Assembly: GCA_028098005.1 (NCBI GenBank)
Contig: JAOHFM010000015.1
Coordinates: 1-28,104 of the forward strand
Source: Psychrosphaera sp.
GTDB lineage: Bacteria; Pseudomonadota; Gammaproteobacteria; Enterobacterales; Alteromonadaceae
Reading direction: 5' to 3'
DNA: 28,104 nt
In this document: piece after piece, positions 1-7,854 of the stretch
Position numbering within the stretch: position 1 is the first letter of the stretch
How the letters are laid out: every line of letters starts with the position of its first letter
The notes under the pieces: model-generated
What the model saw: only the letters and a program-made list of their open reading frames with translations
The model's database searches: none
Told to the model about the DNA's origin: nothing
Program-made: the position numbers and the translations under genes

Positions 1-157
1 AATCAACTGAAACTCACTAGACTCTCTTCCAAATTCGCTTTGTTGTAATAAATTAACCAAGTGGTATGAGTTGTCTTATAAGGCATAACTTGTTGTCGTG
101 AAAGGTATTCTTATGCCGTACAGTGGCGGCGTTTATTCACTCCAACGGAACGTATTA

Positions 158-1390
158 ATGTCAGATTTTAAGCAACGCGCACTTGATTATCATAGCCAAC
201 CATCCCCAGGAAAAATTTGCATCAACCTTACAACGCCTGCTGAAACAGTTGAAGATTTAGCACTCGCCTATAGCCCTGGTGTTGCGGAGCCAGTTAGAGA
301 GATTGCCGCGGATCCTGACAACGCATACAAATATACAGCGAAAGGTAATACAGTTGCTGTGATCAGTAATGGTACCGCTATTTTGGGCTTGGGCAATTTA
401 GGCCCATTGGCCTCTAAACCGGTTATGGAAGGCAAGGCATTGTTGTTTAAACGTTTTGCTAATATCGACTCTTTTGATATTGAAGTGACACATAACACCG
501 TTGATGAGTTTATAAATACGGTGGCCAATATTGCAGACTCCTTTGGTGGAATTAATTTAGAAGACATAAAAGCTCCGGAGTGTTTTGAAATAGAACAAGA
601 GCTGAAGCGTCGATGTAATGTTCCTGTTTTTCATGATGATCAACACGGAACCGCTATTGTTACTGCTGCTGGCATGCTCAATGCGCTAGAAATACAGGGC
701 AAGCAAATTCACGATTGCACGATTGTTTGTTTAGGCGCTGGCGCTGCGGCCATTGCTTGTATGGAGTTACTCATTAAATGCGGTGCACAGCGTGAACGAA
801 TTTACATGCTAGATAGAAATGGTGTGATTCATACAAGAAGGGATGACTTAAACGAATATAAGCAGCTTTTTGCTAATAATACCGACAAAAGAACATTGGA
901 AGATGTTATTGACGGTGCGGATGTGTTTGTTGGCGTTTCAGGTGCCAACCTATTATCTGCTGAGGCATTAAAGCTTATGGCGCCCAACCCTGTGGTATTT
1001 GCATGCTCAAATCCAGATCCTGAAATAAAGCCTGAATTGGCATTAAAAGTAAGAGACGATTTGATAATGGCGACGGGTCGGTCTGACTACCCAAACCAAG
1101 TGAACAACGTTTTGTGTTTTCCTTTTATTTTTAGAGGTGCGCTTGATGTTAGGGCTACCGCTATCAATGATGAAATGAAAGTGGCGGCCGTTGAAGCTAT
1201 TCGAAGTTTAGCAAAAGAGCCAGTGCCAGAAGAAGTGCTGAAGGCCTCAGGTGTTAATAACCTGACATTTGGACCGCAATACATTATTCCAAAACCTATG
1301 GATCCAAGGTTATTGAAAAATGTTGCCAGGGCGGTGTCTGTAGCGGCGGTAGAAAGTGGGGTTGCTAAACTCGACTTACCTGCGATTTAG
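158..1390 (+). CDS. Malic enzyme (oxaloacetate-decarboxylating malate dehydrogenase), short form
   Basis: Oxidatively decarboxylates malate to pyruvate in the cytoplasm, making NAD(P)H. The protein shows the malic-enzyme N-terminal signature YSPGVAEP near residue 38, the substrate and metal region EDIKAPECFEIE at about 135-146, the HDDQHGTA motif at about 159-166, and a Rossmann nucleotide site LGAGAAA at about 192-198. With 410 residues it has the malic-enzyme core only and lacks the C-terminal phosphotransacetylase-like domain of the long MaeB proteins. The frame is open upstream to a GTG at 98 and an ATG at 113, but the sequence before MSDFKQRA is unlike the family, and ATG 158 has a GGAA about ten bases upstream, so 158 is preferred. 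Cofactor choice (NAD or NADP) cannot be read safely. The gene is convergent with metJ and shares a bidirectional terminator with it. Confidence 0.93.
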   Translation: MSDFKQRALDYHSQPSPGKICINLTTPAETVEDLALAYSPGVAEPVREIAADPDNAYKYTAKGNTVAVISNGTAILGLGNLGPLASKPVMEGKALLFKRFANIDSFDIEVTHNTVDEFINTVANIADSFGGINLEDIKAPECFEIEQELKRRCNVPVFHDDQHGTAIVTAAGMLNALEIQGKQIHDCTIVCLGAGAAAIACMELLIKCGAQRERIYMLDRNGVIHTRRDDLNEYKQLFANNTDKRTLEDVIDGADVFVGVSGANLLSAEALKLMAPNPVVFACSNPDPEIKPELALKVRDDLIMATGRSDYPNQVNNVLCFPFIFRGALDVRATAINDEMKVAAVEAIRSLAKEPVPEEVLKASGVNNLTFGPQYIIPKPMDPRLLKNVARAVSVAAVESGVAKLDLPAI

Positions 1391-1429
1391 TTTTCATAAA
1401 GAGTAAAGCAGGCGCTGATTTACGTAACA

Positions 1430-1460
1430 AAAAGCCAACATTGATTGTTGGCTTTTGTAT
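1430..1460. terminator. Bidirectional intrinsic terminator between malic enzyme gene and metJ
   Basis: An 11-bp perfect stem (1430-1440 paired with 1446-1456, arm AAAAGCCAACA) encloses a 5-base loop. It carries a T run on the right end for the rightward transcript and a T5 run on the complementary strand for the leftward one. It sits between two convergent genes, as expected for a shared terminator. Confidence 0.88.
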
Positions 1461-1492
1461 TTGTTACTGACATTGGACAGATAGGAAAATCG

Positions 1493-1810
1493 TTAATCGT
1501 CTAGAGTTGGAATGTCTTTGCCCATCTCAGTAAGAATTTTTCTAACTTCTTCTGGAATTTGATCTGGGTTTTCTTTTTTCAAATCGTTGTCTGATGGCAA
1601 AGGCTGTCCTGTAAAGGCATGTAAAAAGGCTTCACATAACAATTCGCTATTTGTCGCGTGTCGTAAATTCTTTACTTGTCGACGAGTACGTTCGTCGGTC
1701 AGCACTTTGAGTACATTTAGCGGGATCGATACCGTGATCTTTTTAACTTTATCCGCTTTTTTTCCATGTTCTGCGTAGGGATGAACATATTCCCCATTCC
1801 ACTTAGCCAT
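1493..1810 (-). CDS. metJ: Methionine repressor MetJ
   Basis: Ribbon-helix-helix repressor of methionine biosynthesis that binds tandem met boxes with S-adenosylmethionine as corepressor. The 105-residue product matches the family length and carries long stretches shared with E. coli MetJ, including [16 protein letters not shown] (the DNA-contacting beta strand), [10 protein letters not shown] and [18 protein letters not shown]. The frame extends five codons further, but ATG 1810 has an AGG seven bases upstream and gives the classical MAKWNGEY start. The gene is transcribed leftward from a good promoter at about 1870-1897. In many gammaproteobacteria metJ is divergent from metB; here the divergent neighbour is a membrane protein gene, so the methionine genes it controls must lie elsewhere. 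Confidence 0.97.
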   Translation of the reverse strand: MAKWNGEYVHPYAEHGKKADKVKKITVSIPLNVLKVLTDERTRRQVKNLRHATNSELLCEAFLHAFTGQPLPSDNDLKKENPDQIPEEVRKILTEMGKDIPTLDD

Positions 1811-1869
1811 AAAACACCTGTTCAAGAGTTACTGCTTGCACGGCATGATGCCGCTTGTTAGTTGGTGAA

Positions 1870-1897
1870 ATTGTATTGTATTACCAAAATTAGTCAA
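1870..1897 (-). promoter_or_regulatory. Predicted metJ promoter
   Basis: On the minus strand a -35 element TTGACT (1892-1897) lies 16 bases from a -10 element TACAAT (1870-1875), each 5/6 to consensus. It lies about 60 bases upstream of the metJ start codon. Confidence 0.55.
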
Positions 1898-1918
1898 ACA
1901 ATCGATTGCTAAATGGAA

Positions 1919-1944
1919 ATACTGCTAGACGTCTTAGCTATTAT
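1919..1944 (+). promoter_or_regulatory. Tandem met box (MetJ operator) with rightward -10 element
   Basis: Bases 1927-1934 read AGACGTCT, a perfect 8/8 match to the E. coli met-box consensus. The adjoining upstream octamer at 1919-1926 matches 5/8, giving the two in-register boxes a MetJ dimer pair needs. Five bases downstream is a -10-like TATTAT (1939-1944), so the operator lies over the -35 region of a rightward promoter. It is also about 22 bases upstream of the metJ -35. It could autoregulate metJ, repress the rightward transcript, or both. Confidence 0.7.
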
Positions 1945-1977
1945 AGATGCCAATTTCCGTAATAAACAGAAGGTTTT

Positions 1978-2013
1978 ATGACTGAAAACCCATTTAACAC
2001 TTTATTTTGTTAG
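1978..2013 (+). CDS. Possible 11-codon leader peptide downstream of met box
   Basis: An ATG at 1978 with a well-placed AAGG five bases upstream opens an 11-codon frame, MTENPFNTLFC, ending in TAG at 2011-2013. It begins about 45 bases after the met box and its -10-like element, and is followed by a 10-bp palindrome TGCATATGCA (2014-2023) inside GTTAGT/ACTAAC arms (2009-2014 and 2032-2037). This could be a small leader ORF before the DUF5665 gene, or chance. It has no methionine codons after the start, so a methionine attenuator is not supported. Confidence 0.25.
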   Translation: MTENPFNTLFC

Positions 2014-2065
2014 TGCATATGCATAAGCTGAACTAACTATTTGTAAATAAAAAAGTATCGATTCC

Positions 2066-2503
2066 ATGAGAAGCCAAGTAAAAAAAATAAAAACGGCACT
2101 GACGGTGAAGAAACACGCGCCGGTAGACAGCGACGGTAAAAAGTTAGTGAATTCGTCGCAAGCCAATAAGACTCAGGCCGAAGATGGGCAACAGAATGAA
2201 GAATCGTTAGATGACATCAGTATGCAAGAGATGTGGAATAAGCTACATATTCAAACCAAGCATATTAATGAACAGCTTCTACAATTAAATAATCACAAAT
2301 TGGTGCATACCTATAACTCATTGCCTAGGTTTATTTGGTTTAGTTTATTAAAAGGCATCGCAGTAGGCTTAGGCAGTGTGTTAGGTGCCACTGTCGTTCT
2401 ATCTTTTGTGGTTTATATTTTATCTCAAATGGAATTTATTCCTATTATAGGCGAATGGGTTTCGGCCATTCTCGAGGTTGTTAGAGGACCAGAAGGCAAC
2501 TAG
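2066..2503 (+). CDS. DUF5665-family single-span membrane protein
   Basis: A 145-residue protein of unknown function. The first 70 residues are lysine-rich, polar and probably disordered. The C-terminal half matches my recollection of the DUF5665 family: a short helix (LLQLNNHKLVHTY), then ...FIWFSLLKGIAVGLGSVLG, a hydrophobic segment at about residues 94-120, and an amphipathic tail ending IPIIGEWVSAILEVV. The topology is therefore one membrane span with a basic, probably cytoplasmic, N-terminus. No strong Shine-Dalgarno precedes ATG 2066; an internal ATG (MQEMWNK, about residue 53) would remove the basic region and is a possible alternative start. It is followed at once by an intrinsic terminator, so it is likely monocistronic and expressed from the met-box region promoter. 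Confidence 0.75.
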   Translation: MRSQVKKIKTALTVKKHAPVDSDGKKLVNSSQANKTQAEDGQQNEESLDDISMQEMWNKLHIQTKHINEQLLQLNNHKLVHTYNSLPRFIWFSLLKGIAVGLGSVLGATVVLSFVVYILSQMEFIPIIGEWVSAILEVVRGPEGN

Positions 2504-2555
2504 TTTTTATCAACAAGAAAGTGTCATAGCGTAATCTCATTTTATTCTGCTGAAA

Positions 2556-2587
2556 ATAAGGGCTTCATTGCCCTTTTACTTTTTTTA
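2556..2587 (+). terminator. Intrinsic terminator after DUF5665 gene
   Basis: Stem AAGGGC (2558-2563) and GCCCTT (2570-2575) around a 6-base loop, followed by TTTT and then a seven-base T run after AC. It is oriented to end the rightward transcript that begins before the DUF5665 gene. Confidence 0.8.
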
Positions 2588-2644
2588 CGGAACAAAAATA
2601 GGCATAATGCGCCCTCAAAATTTAAAGGCTCAATGGAGTATCCA

Positions 2645-3226
2645 ATGTCGATAGAATCAACACTTCAAGAACGCGGAAATAACACGTGTGAATTATGCAA
2701 CAGCCCAGATAACTTGTCTGTTTATGCTGTATTGCCTAAAGCGGGTGATAACTCAGACGACTGCGTGTTGGTTTGTGACAAATGTGAGAGCGAATTAAAC
2801 AGTGCTGACACATTAGACGTTACCCATTGGCGCTGCATAAACGACAGCATGTGGAGCCAAGTGCCTGCAGTTCAGGTATTAGCATGGCAACAGCTTAAGT
2901 TGTTAACTAACCAAGGTGAAACTTGGGCGCAAGACTTGTTAGACATGATGTATTTAGAAGATGAAACGGCAGCATGGGCAGAGTCAGGTTTGGCACATAG
3001 AACCGCTGGCGGTGATGCAGAACACGTAGACTCTAATGGCGACAAGTTATCAGCAGGCGACAACGTATATCTAATCAAGGACTTGCCAGTTAAGGGCGGT
3101 GGTTTCACCGCTAAACAAGGTACAACAGTGCGCGGCATTTCATTAACCAACAACCCTGAGCACATCGAAGGGCGCGTTAATGGACAAAAGATTGTTATTT
3201 TAACTAAGTTTGTTAAAAAAGTATGA
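2645..3226 (+). CDS. PhnA-domain zinc-ribbon protein (YjdM-like)
   Basis: A 193-residue cytoplasmic protein with the two parts seen in PhnA/YjdM proteins. An N-terminal zinc ribbon has cysteine pairs CELC near residue 15 and CDKC near 45. A C-terminal SH3-like PhnA domain runs from about residue 128 (DSNGDKLSAGDNVYLIKDL) to the end (VILTKFVKKV). The middle is longer than in the 111-residue E. coli protein. Despite the name, the family is not known to be a phosphonate hydrolase, and its role is unclear. ATG 2645 has GGAG six bases upstream, which favours it over the in-frame ATG at 2633 that lies on that same GGAG. Its stop overlaps the start of the next gene (ATGA), so the two are probably translationally coupled. 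Confidence 0.85.
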   Translation: MSIESTLQERGNNTCELCNSPDNLSVYAVLPKAGDNSDDCVLVCDKCESELNSADTLDVTHWRCINDSMWSQVPAVQVLAWQQLKLLTNQGETWAQDLLDMMYLEDETAAWAESGLAHRTAGGDAEHVDSNGDKLSAGDNVYLIKDLPVKGGGFTAKQGTTVRGISLTNNPEHIEGRVNGQKIVILTKFVKKV

Positions 3227-3912
3227 TTGAAAGTGCCGGTAACTCCCGTTCGATTACCACAAATCAAAAGGGTGTTAATGAAGATTTAGAGAAAGTGGTT
3301 AAAAAGCATTTGAGTCATGAATTCAAAAAGCCGTTTGCGCCATTTTCGTTACAGACGTTTGCACAGCTTTCTGAAAAAGTAGCAGCGTTTTTAGCGCAGG
3401 ACGCTAACCGTTATATCATTCTTGATTCTTGTTGTGGTGTAGGTGAAAGTACCGTGCACTTAGCGGCAGAAAACCCGAATGCACTAATTGTGGGTATTGA
3501 TAAATCGGAACATCGCGTTGAGAAAATTGAGCACCACTTGGTTCATAAAGTATCAAATTTTGTGATTTTACGTGGCGATCTTAATGACTTGTGGCGACTT
3601 ATCGCCGATACAGATTGGCCAATTAAATCTCACTACATTCTCTACCCAAACCCATGGCCAAAAGCTAAACATTTGCAACGCAGGTGGCATGGAGCCGCCG
3701 TGTTCAGTAGTATCCCTAAATTAGCGGACACCTTAATTGTTCGTAGTAATTGGAATATCTATATTGATGAGTTTGCCCAAGCACTTGAAATAGCAGGCTT
3801 AAAGCCAAACGTAGGTGAGTATATTAGTGACGTAGCCATGACTCCTTTTGAACGAAAGTATTGGGCAAGTGGCCAACAAAGCTATCAATTAACCTGTAGC
3901 TTAGTAAATTAG
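3223..3912 (+). CDS. TrmB-like SAM-dependent methyltransferase (tRNA m7G family paralogue)
   Basis: A 229-residue Methyltransf_4-type protein. It has a SAM-binding motif I LDSCCGVGEST at 67-77, GIDKS at 91-95 as the acidic-loop motif, RGDL at 117-120, and the family signature YPNPWPKAKHLQRRW at 141-155. Classical TrmB proteins read PDPWPK at that place; here the aspartate is asparagine, and the remainder is divergent. It is best viewed as a TrmB-like paralogue with unproven substrate rather than the housekeeping tRNA m7G46 enzyme. The start ATG overlaps the PhnA-domain gene stop by four bases, indicating coupling. No clear terminator follows before panP. Confidence 0.8.
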   Translation: MIESAGNSRSITTNQKGVNEDLEKVVKKHLSHEFKKPFAPFSLQTFAQLSEKVAAFLAQDANRYIILDSCCGVGESTVHLAAENPNALIVGIDKSEHRVEKIEHHLVHKVSNFVILRGDLNDLWRLIADTDWPIKSHYILYPNPWPKAKHLQRRWHGAAVFSSIPKLADTLIVRSNWNIYIDEFAQALEIAGLKPNVGEYISDVAMTPFERKYWASGQQSYQLTCSLVN

Positions 3913-4009
3913 CATTTTGCAGGACCGCATTTTGTCTGCTTAACTACAGACATTATTGTTAACTTCCAGTAAAGTACCGAAAAATTTAAAGACAACCAAA
4001 CTATTTAAA

Positions 4010-5662
4010 ATGTCAGATAAACGTTTAGCCGCTGCGTCGGAAGAGAATTTATTCAGGATCTTCACAATACCTGAAGCTCCAGATTCAACATTGGCGCGGA
4101 TAGAGCAAGAAGTATCACAAAATCTTGATGGTTTTTTACGTGACAATATTGTTGCTGTAGAAAAGCCTCTTTCTGAAATTGAACAGGACTTTCAAGACTC
4201 TGTGGTGCCTGAGCACCCGCAATTTGTATCTGCATTGGCCGATGAGTTATTGGACAAGCTAGTTGCACAATCTGTACACACGTCTTCGCCAAGCTTTATT
4301 GGCCATATGACATCGGCATTACCGTACTTTTTATTACCCCTGTCTAAGCTAATGGTGGGGCTAAATCAAAACCTCGTTAAAATAGAAACGTCAAAAGCTT
4401 TCACTCCGTTAGAACGTCAAGTTATTGGAATGCTGCACCGTATTGCTTATGGCGGTACTCGCACCGATGCGCATAACGACCAATATTATAAGTCAGTTAT
4501 GCACAGCGCAGACACCTCACTTGGCGCATTTTGTTCTGGTGGTACCGTGGCGAATATTAGTGCGCTGTGGATAGCTCGAAATACACTATTAGGACCAAAT
4601 GGCAGCTTTAAAGGCGTGTCTAAAGAAGGTCTTTTCCGTGCGATGAGTCATTACGGCTATTCACGATTAGTGGTTTTAGTTTCTGAGCGTGGGCATTACT
4701 CTTTAGGTAAAGCAGCCGACGTATTAGGATTAGGCCGACAAGATATTGTCTCGGTAAAAACCGATGAAAATAATAAAATATGTATTGAATCGTTAGAACA
4801 ACGAATCAGTGAACTTAAGGCTGAGAATGCAGGTATATTGTCGTTAGTTGGTGTGGCTGGCACAACAGAAACCGGCAACATTGATCCTTTGGACAAGATG
4901 GCTGATATCGCAGAGCGAGAAGGCATTCACTTTCATGTTGATGCTGCTTGGGGCGGTGCAACCATGATGTCGAATAATCAACGTCCACTTCTAAAAGGCA
5001 TTGAGCGTGCGGACTCGATAACCGTAGATGCTCATAAACAAATGTATGTACCTATGGGTGCTGGCATGGTGTTATTTAAAGATGCACACTCTACCGATGT
5101 TATTGAACATCACGCAGAGTATATTCTACGTAAGGGCTCTAAAGATTTAGGGTCGCACACACTTGAGGGCAGCCGTCCAGGTATGTCTATGCTAGTTTAC
5201 GCGTGCCTTAAAGTAATGGGTCGCAGTGGTTACGAAATGCTAATTGATAGAAGTATTGATACTGCAAAATACTTTGCTGATTTGATTAATGCTGAAGAAG
5301 ATTTTGAGTTAGTTTCAGAACCGGAATTATGTTTATTAACGTATCGTTATGTACCAAAAGTAGTGAAAGACTACATGGAAACGTGTGATGTGGAAGAAAA
5401 GCATATTATCAATGAATTGCTTAACGACTTAACCCGCTTTATTCAAAAGAAACAGCGTGAGTCCGGCCGATCGTTTGTATCAAGGACTCGTTTAACACCA
5501 AAGGCACACGACGGCCAAACGATTACCGTATTCAGATGTGTATTGGCAAACCCATTGACCACCAAAGATATTCTTAAAGATATATTGGCTGAGCAAAAAG
5601 AAATAGCAAAAGAGAGCTGGAGAAGTTTGCCGGCGATCTTAAAGAAAATCGCCAGTCTTTAG
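4010..5662 (+). CDS. panP: Pyridoxal-dependent aspartate 1-decarboxylase PanP
   Basis: Group II PLP decarboxylase that converts aspartate to beta-alanine, replacing the pyruvoyl enzyme PanD in Vibrio, Shewanella and relatives. Residues from the 4010 start: HVDAAWGG at 309-316, the PLP lysine K343 in VDAHKQMYVPMG, and the family block HTSSPSFIGHMTSALPYFLLP plus NQNLVKIETSKAFTPLERQV in the N-terminal half. Length is 550 residues, much longer than PanD (about 125). The frame extends to a TTG at 3956, but ATG 4010 gives the family-like start MSDKRLAAASEENLFRIFTIPEAPDS. No convincing Shine-Dalgarno is visible for either, so the start is the weak point. The gene ends 19 bases from the end of convergent panC, and that pathway context supports the aspartate rather than glutamate specificity. 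Confidence 0.93.
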   Translation: MSDKRLAAASEENLFRIFTIPEAPDSTLARIEQEVSQNLDGFLRDNIVAVEKPLSEIEQDFQDSVVPEHPQFVSALADELLDKLVAQSVHTSSPSFIGHMTSALPYFLLPLSKLMVGLNQNLVKIETSKAFTPLERQVIGMLHRIAYGGTRTDAHNDQYYKSVMHSADTSLGAFCSGGTVANISALWIARNTLLGPNGSFKGVSKEGLFRAMSHYGYSRLVVLVSERGHYSLGKAADVLGLGRQDIVSVKTDENNKICIESLEQRISELKAENAGILSLVGVAGTTETGNIDPLDKMADIAEREGIHFHVDAAWGGATMMSNNQRPLLKGIERADSITVDAHKQMYVPMGAGMVLFKDAHSTDVIEHHAEYILRKGSKDLGSHTLEGSRPGMSMLVYACLKVMGRSGYEMLIDRSIDTAKYFADLINAEEDFELVSEPELCLLTYRYVPKVVKDYMETCDVEEKHIINELLNDLTRFIQKKQRESGRSFVSRTRLTPKAHDGQTITVFRCVLANPLTTKDILKDILAEQKEIAKESWRSLPAILKKIASL

Positions 5663-5681
5663 AGGCTGGTAGATTCTGCTG

Positions 5682-6539
5682 TTAAGTTAACTCGACCGTT
5701 AGGTTATCAATTAATCGAGCTTTCCCTACAAAAGCGGCCACGAGAATAACGGCTTGCTGGGTTTCATTGCTGACATCACCAAAATTACGGCTGTCCCTAA
5801 TTTCAATATAGTCTGGCTTTAAGCCTGCTAACTCAATCATCTCTAGTGCAAAGGTTTGCATTTCACTAATGTTTCGAGCACCACTTTTAAGTGCGTCTTG
5901 CACCGCCAATAATGTTTGATAAATTACTGCAGCAGTGGCTTTTTGATCATCACTAAGGTAACCATTGCGAGAGCTTTTAGCCAAGCCAGACGCTTCACGA
6001 ACCGTTGGTACAGGTACAATGGTAATTGGCATGTTTAAATCTTTAACTAACGTCTGAATTAAACGCACTTGTTGGTAATCTTTTTGCCCAAATAAGGCCG
6101 TGTCTGGTTGCACCATATTAAATAACTTAGTGACAACAGTAGCAACACCATCAAAATGCCCTGGACGCTGTGTAGCTTCTGCACAGTACTCAAAATCATT
6201 ATTTGGTACCGATACCACAGTTTGTGCTTTTAGTCCGTTAGGGTACATGTCAGCAACCGTAGGATAGAACACCACATGATTGTTCACCGCTTCAAGTTTT
6301 TCACAATCAGCATCAAAGGTTCTTGGGTAAGCGTCTAAATCTTCGTTCTCTCCAAATTGCATTGGATTAACAAAAATTGAAGTGATTACAAAATCTGCGT
6401 ATTTATGGGCTTGTTGAACAAGCTCAATGTGACCTTCGTGAAGGTTGCCCATTGTAGGTACAAAAGCAACGCTTTTACCGTCTTTGTAACACTGTTGACG
6501 CCATGTGCGTAATTCATTTAAAGAGCTAATAATTTGCAT
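5682..6539 (-). CDS. panC: Pantothenate synthetase (pantoate--beta-alanine ligase)
   Basis: Joins pantoate and beta-alanine with ATP to give pantothenate, the coenzyme A precursor. The 285-residue product has the adenylate-forming HIGH-type motif PTMGNLHEGH at 28-37, the FVNPMQFGENEDLDAYPRT block, GHFDGVATVVTKLFN, and FGQKDYQQ. The KMSKS-like region reads LAKSSRNGYLS. The reading frame stays open upstream into panB, but the ATG at 6539 gives the family start MQIISSL and leaves a 13-base gap after the panB stop. It is the last gene of the leftward pcnB-folK-panB-panC run, with panP converging on it. Confidence 0.97.
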   Translation of the reverse strand: MQIISSLNELRTWRQQCYKDGKSVAFVPTMGNLHEGHIELVQQAHKYADFVITSIFVNPMQFGENEDLDAYPRTFDADCEKLEAVNNHVVFYPTVADMYPNGLKAQTVVSVPNNDFEYCAEATQRPGHFDGVATVVTKLFNMVQPDTALFGQKDYQQVRLIQTLVKDLNMPITIVPVPTVREASGLAKSSRNGYLSDDQKATAAVIYQTLLAVQDALKSGARNISEMQTFALEMIELAGLKPDYIEIRDSRNFGDVSNETQQAVILVAAFVGKARLIDNLTVELT

Positions 6540-6552
6540 AGGATTAGAATAC

Positions 6553-7347
6553 TTACTTAAACCAGCGTGCTTCGTCTGGGAAGGCACCGCTTTGAACTTC
6601 ATCAATATACAAGCTCACTGCTTGTTGTAAATTACCCGTGATCTCAATGTAATTTTTGGAGAACTTTGGAATATATCCAGAGCTAATTCCTAAAATGTCA
6701 TGCATCACTAATATTTGCCCGTCAGTGCCATTTCCAGCACCTATACCAATGGTTGGAATAGTTACGGCGGCAGTTATGGCATTTGCTAGGTCTACCGGAA
6801 CGCATTCTAATACCAATAATTGAGCTCCAGCTTTTTCGAGGCCTTTGGCATGTTCAATCATTTCATTGGCTTTGTCTGCGTCTCGGCCTTGTATTTTAAA
6901 ACCACCAAATACATTAACCGACTGAGGTGTCAGTCCTAAATGGCCACAAACCGGAACGCCATTTTGGGTCAGTTGTTTTATGGTTTCATAAAGCCACTCA
7001 CCACCTTCAATTTTAACCATGTTGGCACCAGCGGCCATTAACTCATGACTGTTTTTAAGGGCGGTTGCCGGACAGCTGTAACTCATGAATGGCATGTCGG
7101 CAATCACAAGCGCATTTTCAGTTCCCGCTCTTACGCACTTGGTATGGTAAGCAATTTGTTCATTGGTTACACTCAAAGTGCTGTCTTGACCGTGCAGCAC
7201 CATCCCCATTGAATCACCAATCAGCATTACGTGAATGCCTTGCTGATCAAATAGCCCAGCGAAACTGGAATCATAAGCGGTAATCGCTGCTATTTTGTCG
7301 CCATCTTGCTTCATTTTAAGTAGCTTGGAGGTCGTAATTTTGCTCAT
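6553..7347 (-). CDS. panB: Ketopantoate hydroxymethyltransferase PanB
   Basis: Transfers a hydroxymethyl group from 5,10-methylenetetrahydrofolate to 2-oxoisovalerate, the first committed step to pantoate. The 264-residue protein has the metal-binding block [13 protein letters not shown] (D45), the MPFMSY segment, [19 protein letters not shown], and the C-terminal [17 protein letters not shown]. Length is normal for the family. The start ATG 7347 gives [19 protein letters not shown], with a modest GGA about ten bases upstream. It lies 21 bases after folK and 13 before panC, so one transcript is likely, coupling folate synthesis (FolK) with a folate-cofactor user (PanB). Confidence 0.97.
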   Translation of the reverse strand: MSKITTSKLLKMKQDGDKIAAITAYDSSFAGLFDQQGIHVMLIGDSMGMVLHGQDSTLSVTNEQIAYHTKCVRAGTENALVIADMPFMSYSCPATALKNSHELMAAGANMVKIEGGEWLYETIKQLTQNGVPVCGHLGLTPQSVNVFGGFKIQGRDADKANEMIEHAKGLEKAGAQLLVLECVPVDLANAITAAVTIPTIGIGAGNGTDGQILVMHDILGISSGYIPKFSKNYIEITGNLQQAVSLYIDEVQSGAFPDEARWFK

Positions 7348-7368
7348 GCTTTTATCCAGAATTAATCG

Positions 7369-7851
7369 CTAAATAGCGTTCATGTCGTTAAAAGGTAATT
7401 GTTTTGCAATGTCACTGACTAGGGAACCACAAGGCAATACTAAGTTAGGAGTTATATCTAATAGCGGATAAACCACAAACTCTCTATCTTTTAAACCGTA
7501 ATGCGGTACGGTAAGTTGCTCATCATTAATGAGGTTATCACCATAGAGCAAAATATCTAAATCTAAGGTGCGTGGGCCCCAGTGTTCGCCATTTCGAGTT
7601 CGCCCGTGGGCTTGTTCTAACTGACAAGTTTTGGCAAATACGTCGTGTGCACTCAATGATGTTTTTAGTAATACTACGGCGTTTACATAATCAGGTTGGT
7701 CAGAGGGCCCCATTGGCTTGCTACTGTATATTTTAGATTGGCCAACAAATTCACAATGCTCTAACGTTGATAGTGCTTTTATTGCTGAACGAACAGTGTC
7801 ACGAGGATTATTAAGATTTGCGCCTAATCCAATATAAACAAGCTCCGACAT
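7369..7851 (-). CDS. folK: 2-amino-4-hydroxy-6-hydroxymethyldihydropteridine pyrophosphokinase FolK
   Basis: Transfers pyrophosphate from ATP to 6-hydroxymethyl-7,8-dihydropterin in folate synthesis. The 160-residue protein carries the N-terminal YIGLGANLNNP, the loop region SSKPMGPSDQPDYVNAV, LEQAHGRTR, and the signature HWGPRTLDLDILLYG with the Mg/ATP-binding aspartates. Length fits the family (about 160). The start is three bases downstream of the pcnB stop, the same pcnB-folK order as in E. coli, and indicates cotranscription and probably coupled translation. Confidence 0.97.
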   Translation of the reverse strand: MSELVYIGLGANLNNPRDTVRSAIKALSTLEHCEFVGQSKIYSSKPMGPSDQPDYVNAVVLLKTSLSAHDVFAKTCQLEQAHGRTRNGEHWGPRTLDLDILLYGDNLINDEQLTVPHYGLKDREFVVYPLLDITPNLVLPCGSLVSDIAKQLPFNDMNAI

Positions 7852-7854
7852 TTT

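Noticed and set aside
43..53. TTGTAATAAAT upstream of the malic enzyme gene, like the olsF 11-mer
   Set aside because: Single A/T-rich match without a phased partner; it mainly shows how easily such matches arise here.
3918..3942. GCAG...CTGC hairpin after the TrmB-like gene
   Set aside because: Short, bulged stem without a T run.
5652..5669. CCAGTC / GGCTGG hairpin at the panP stop codon
   Set aside because: Six pairs with one wobble and no T run in either direction, so not called as a terminator.
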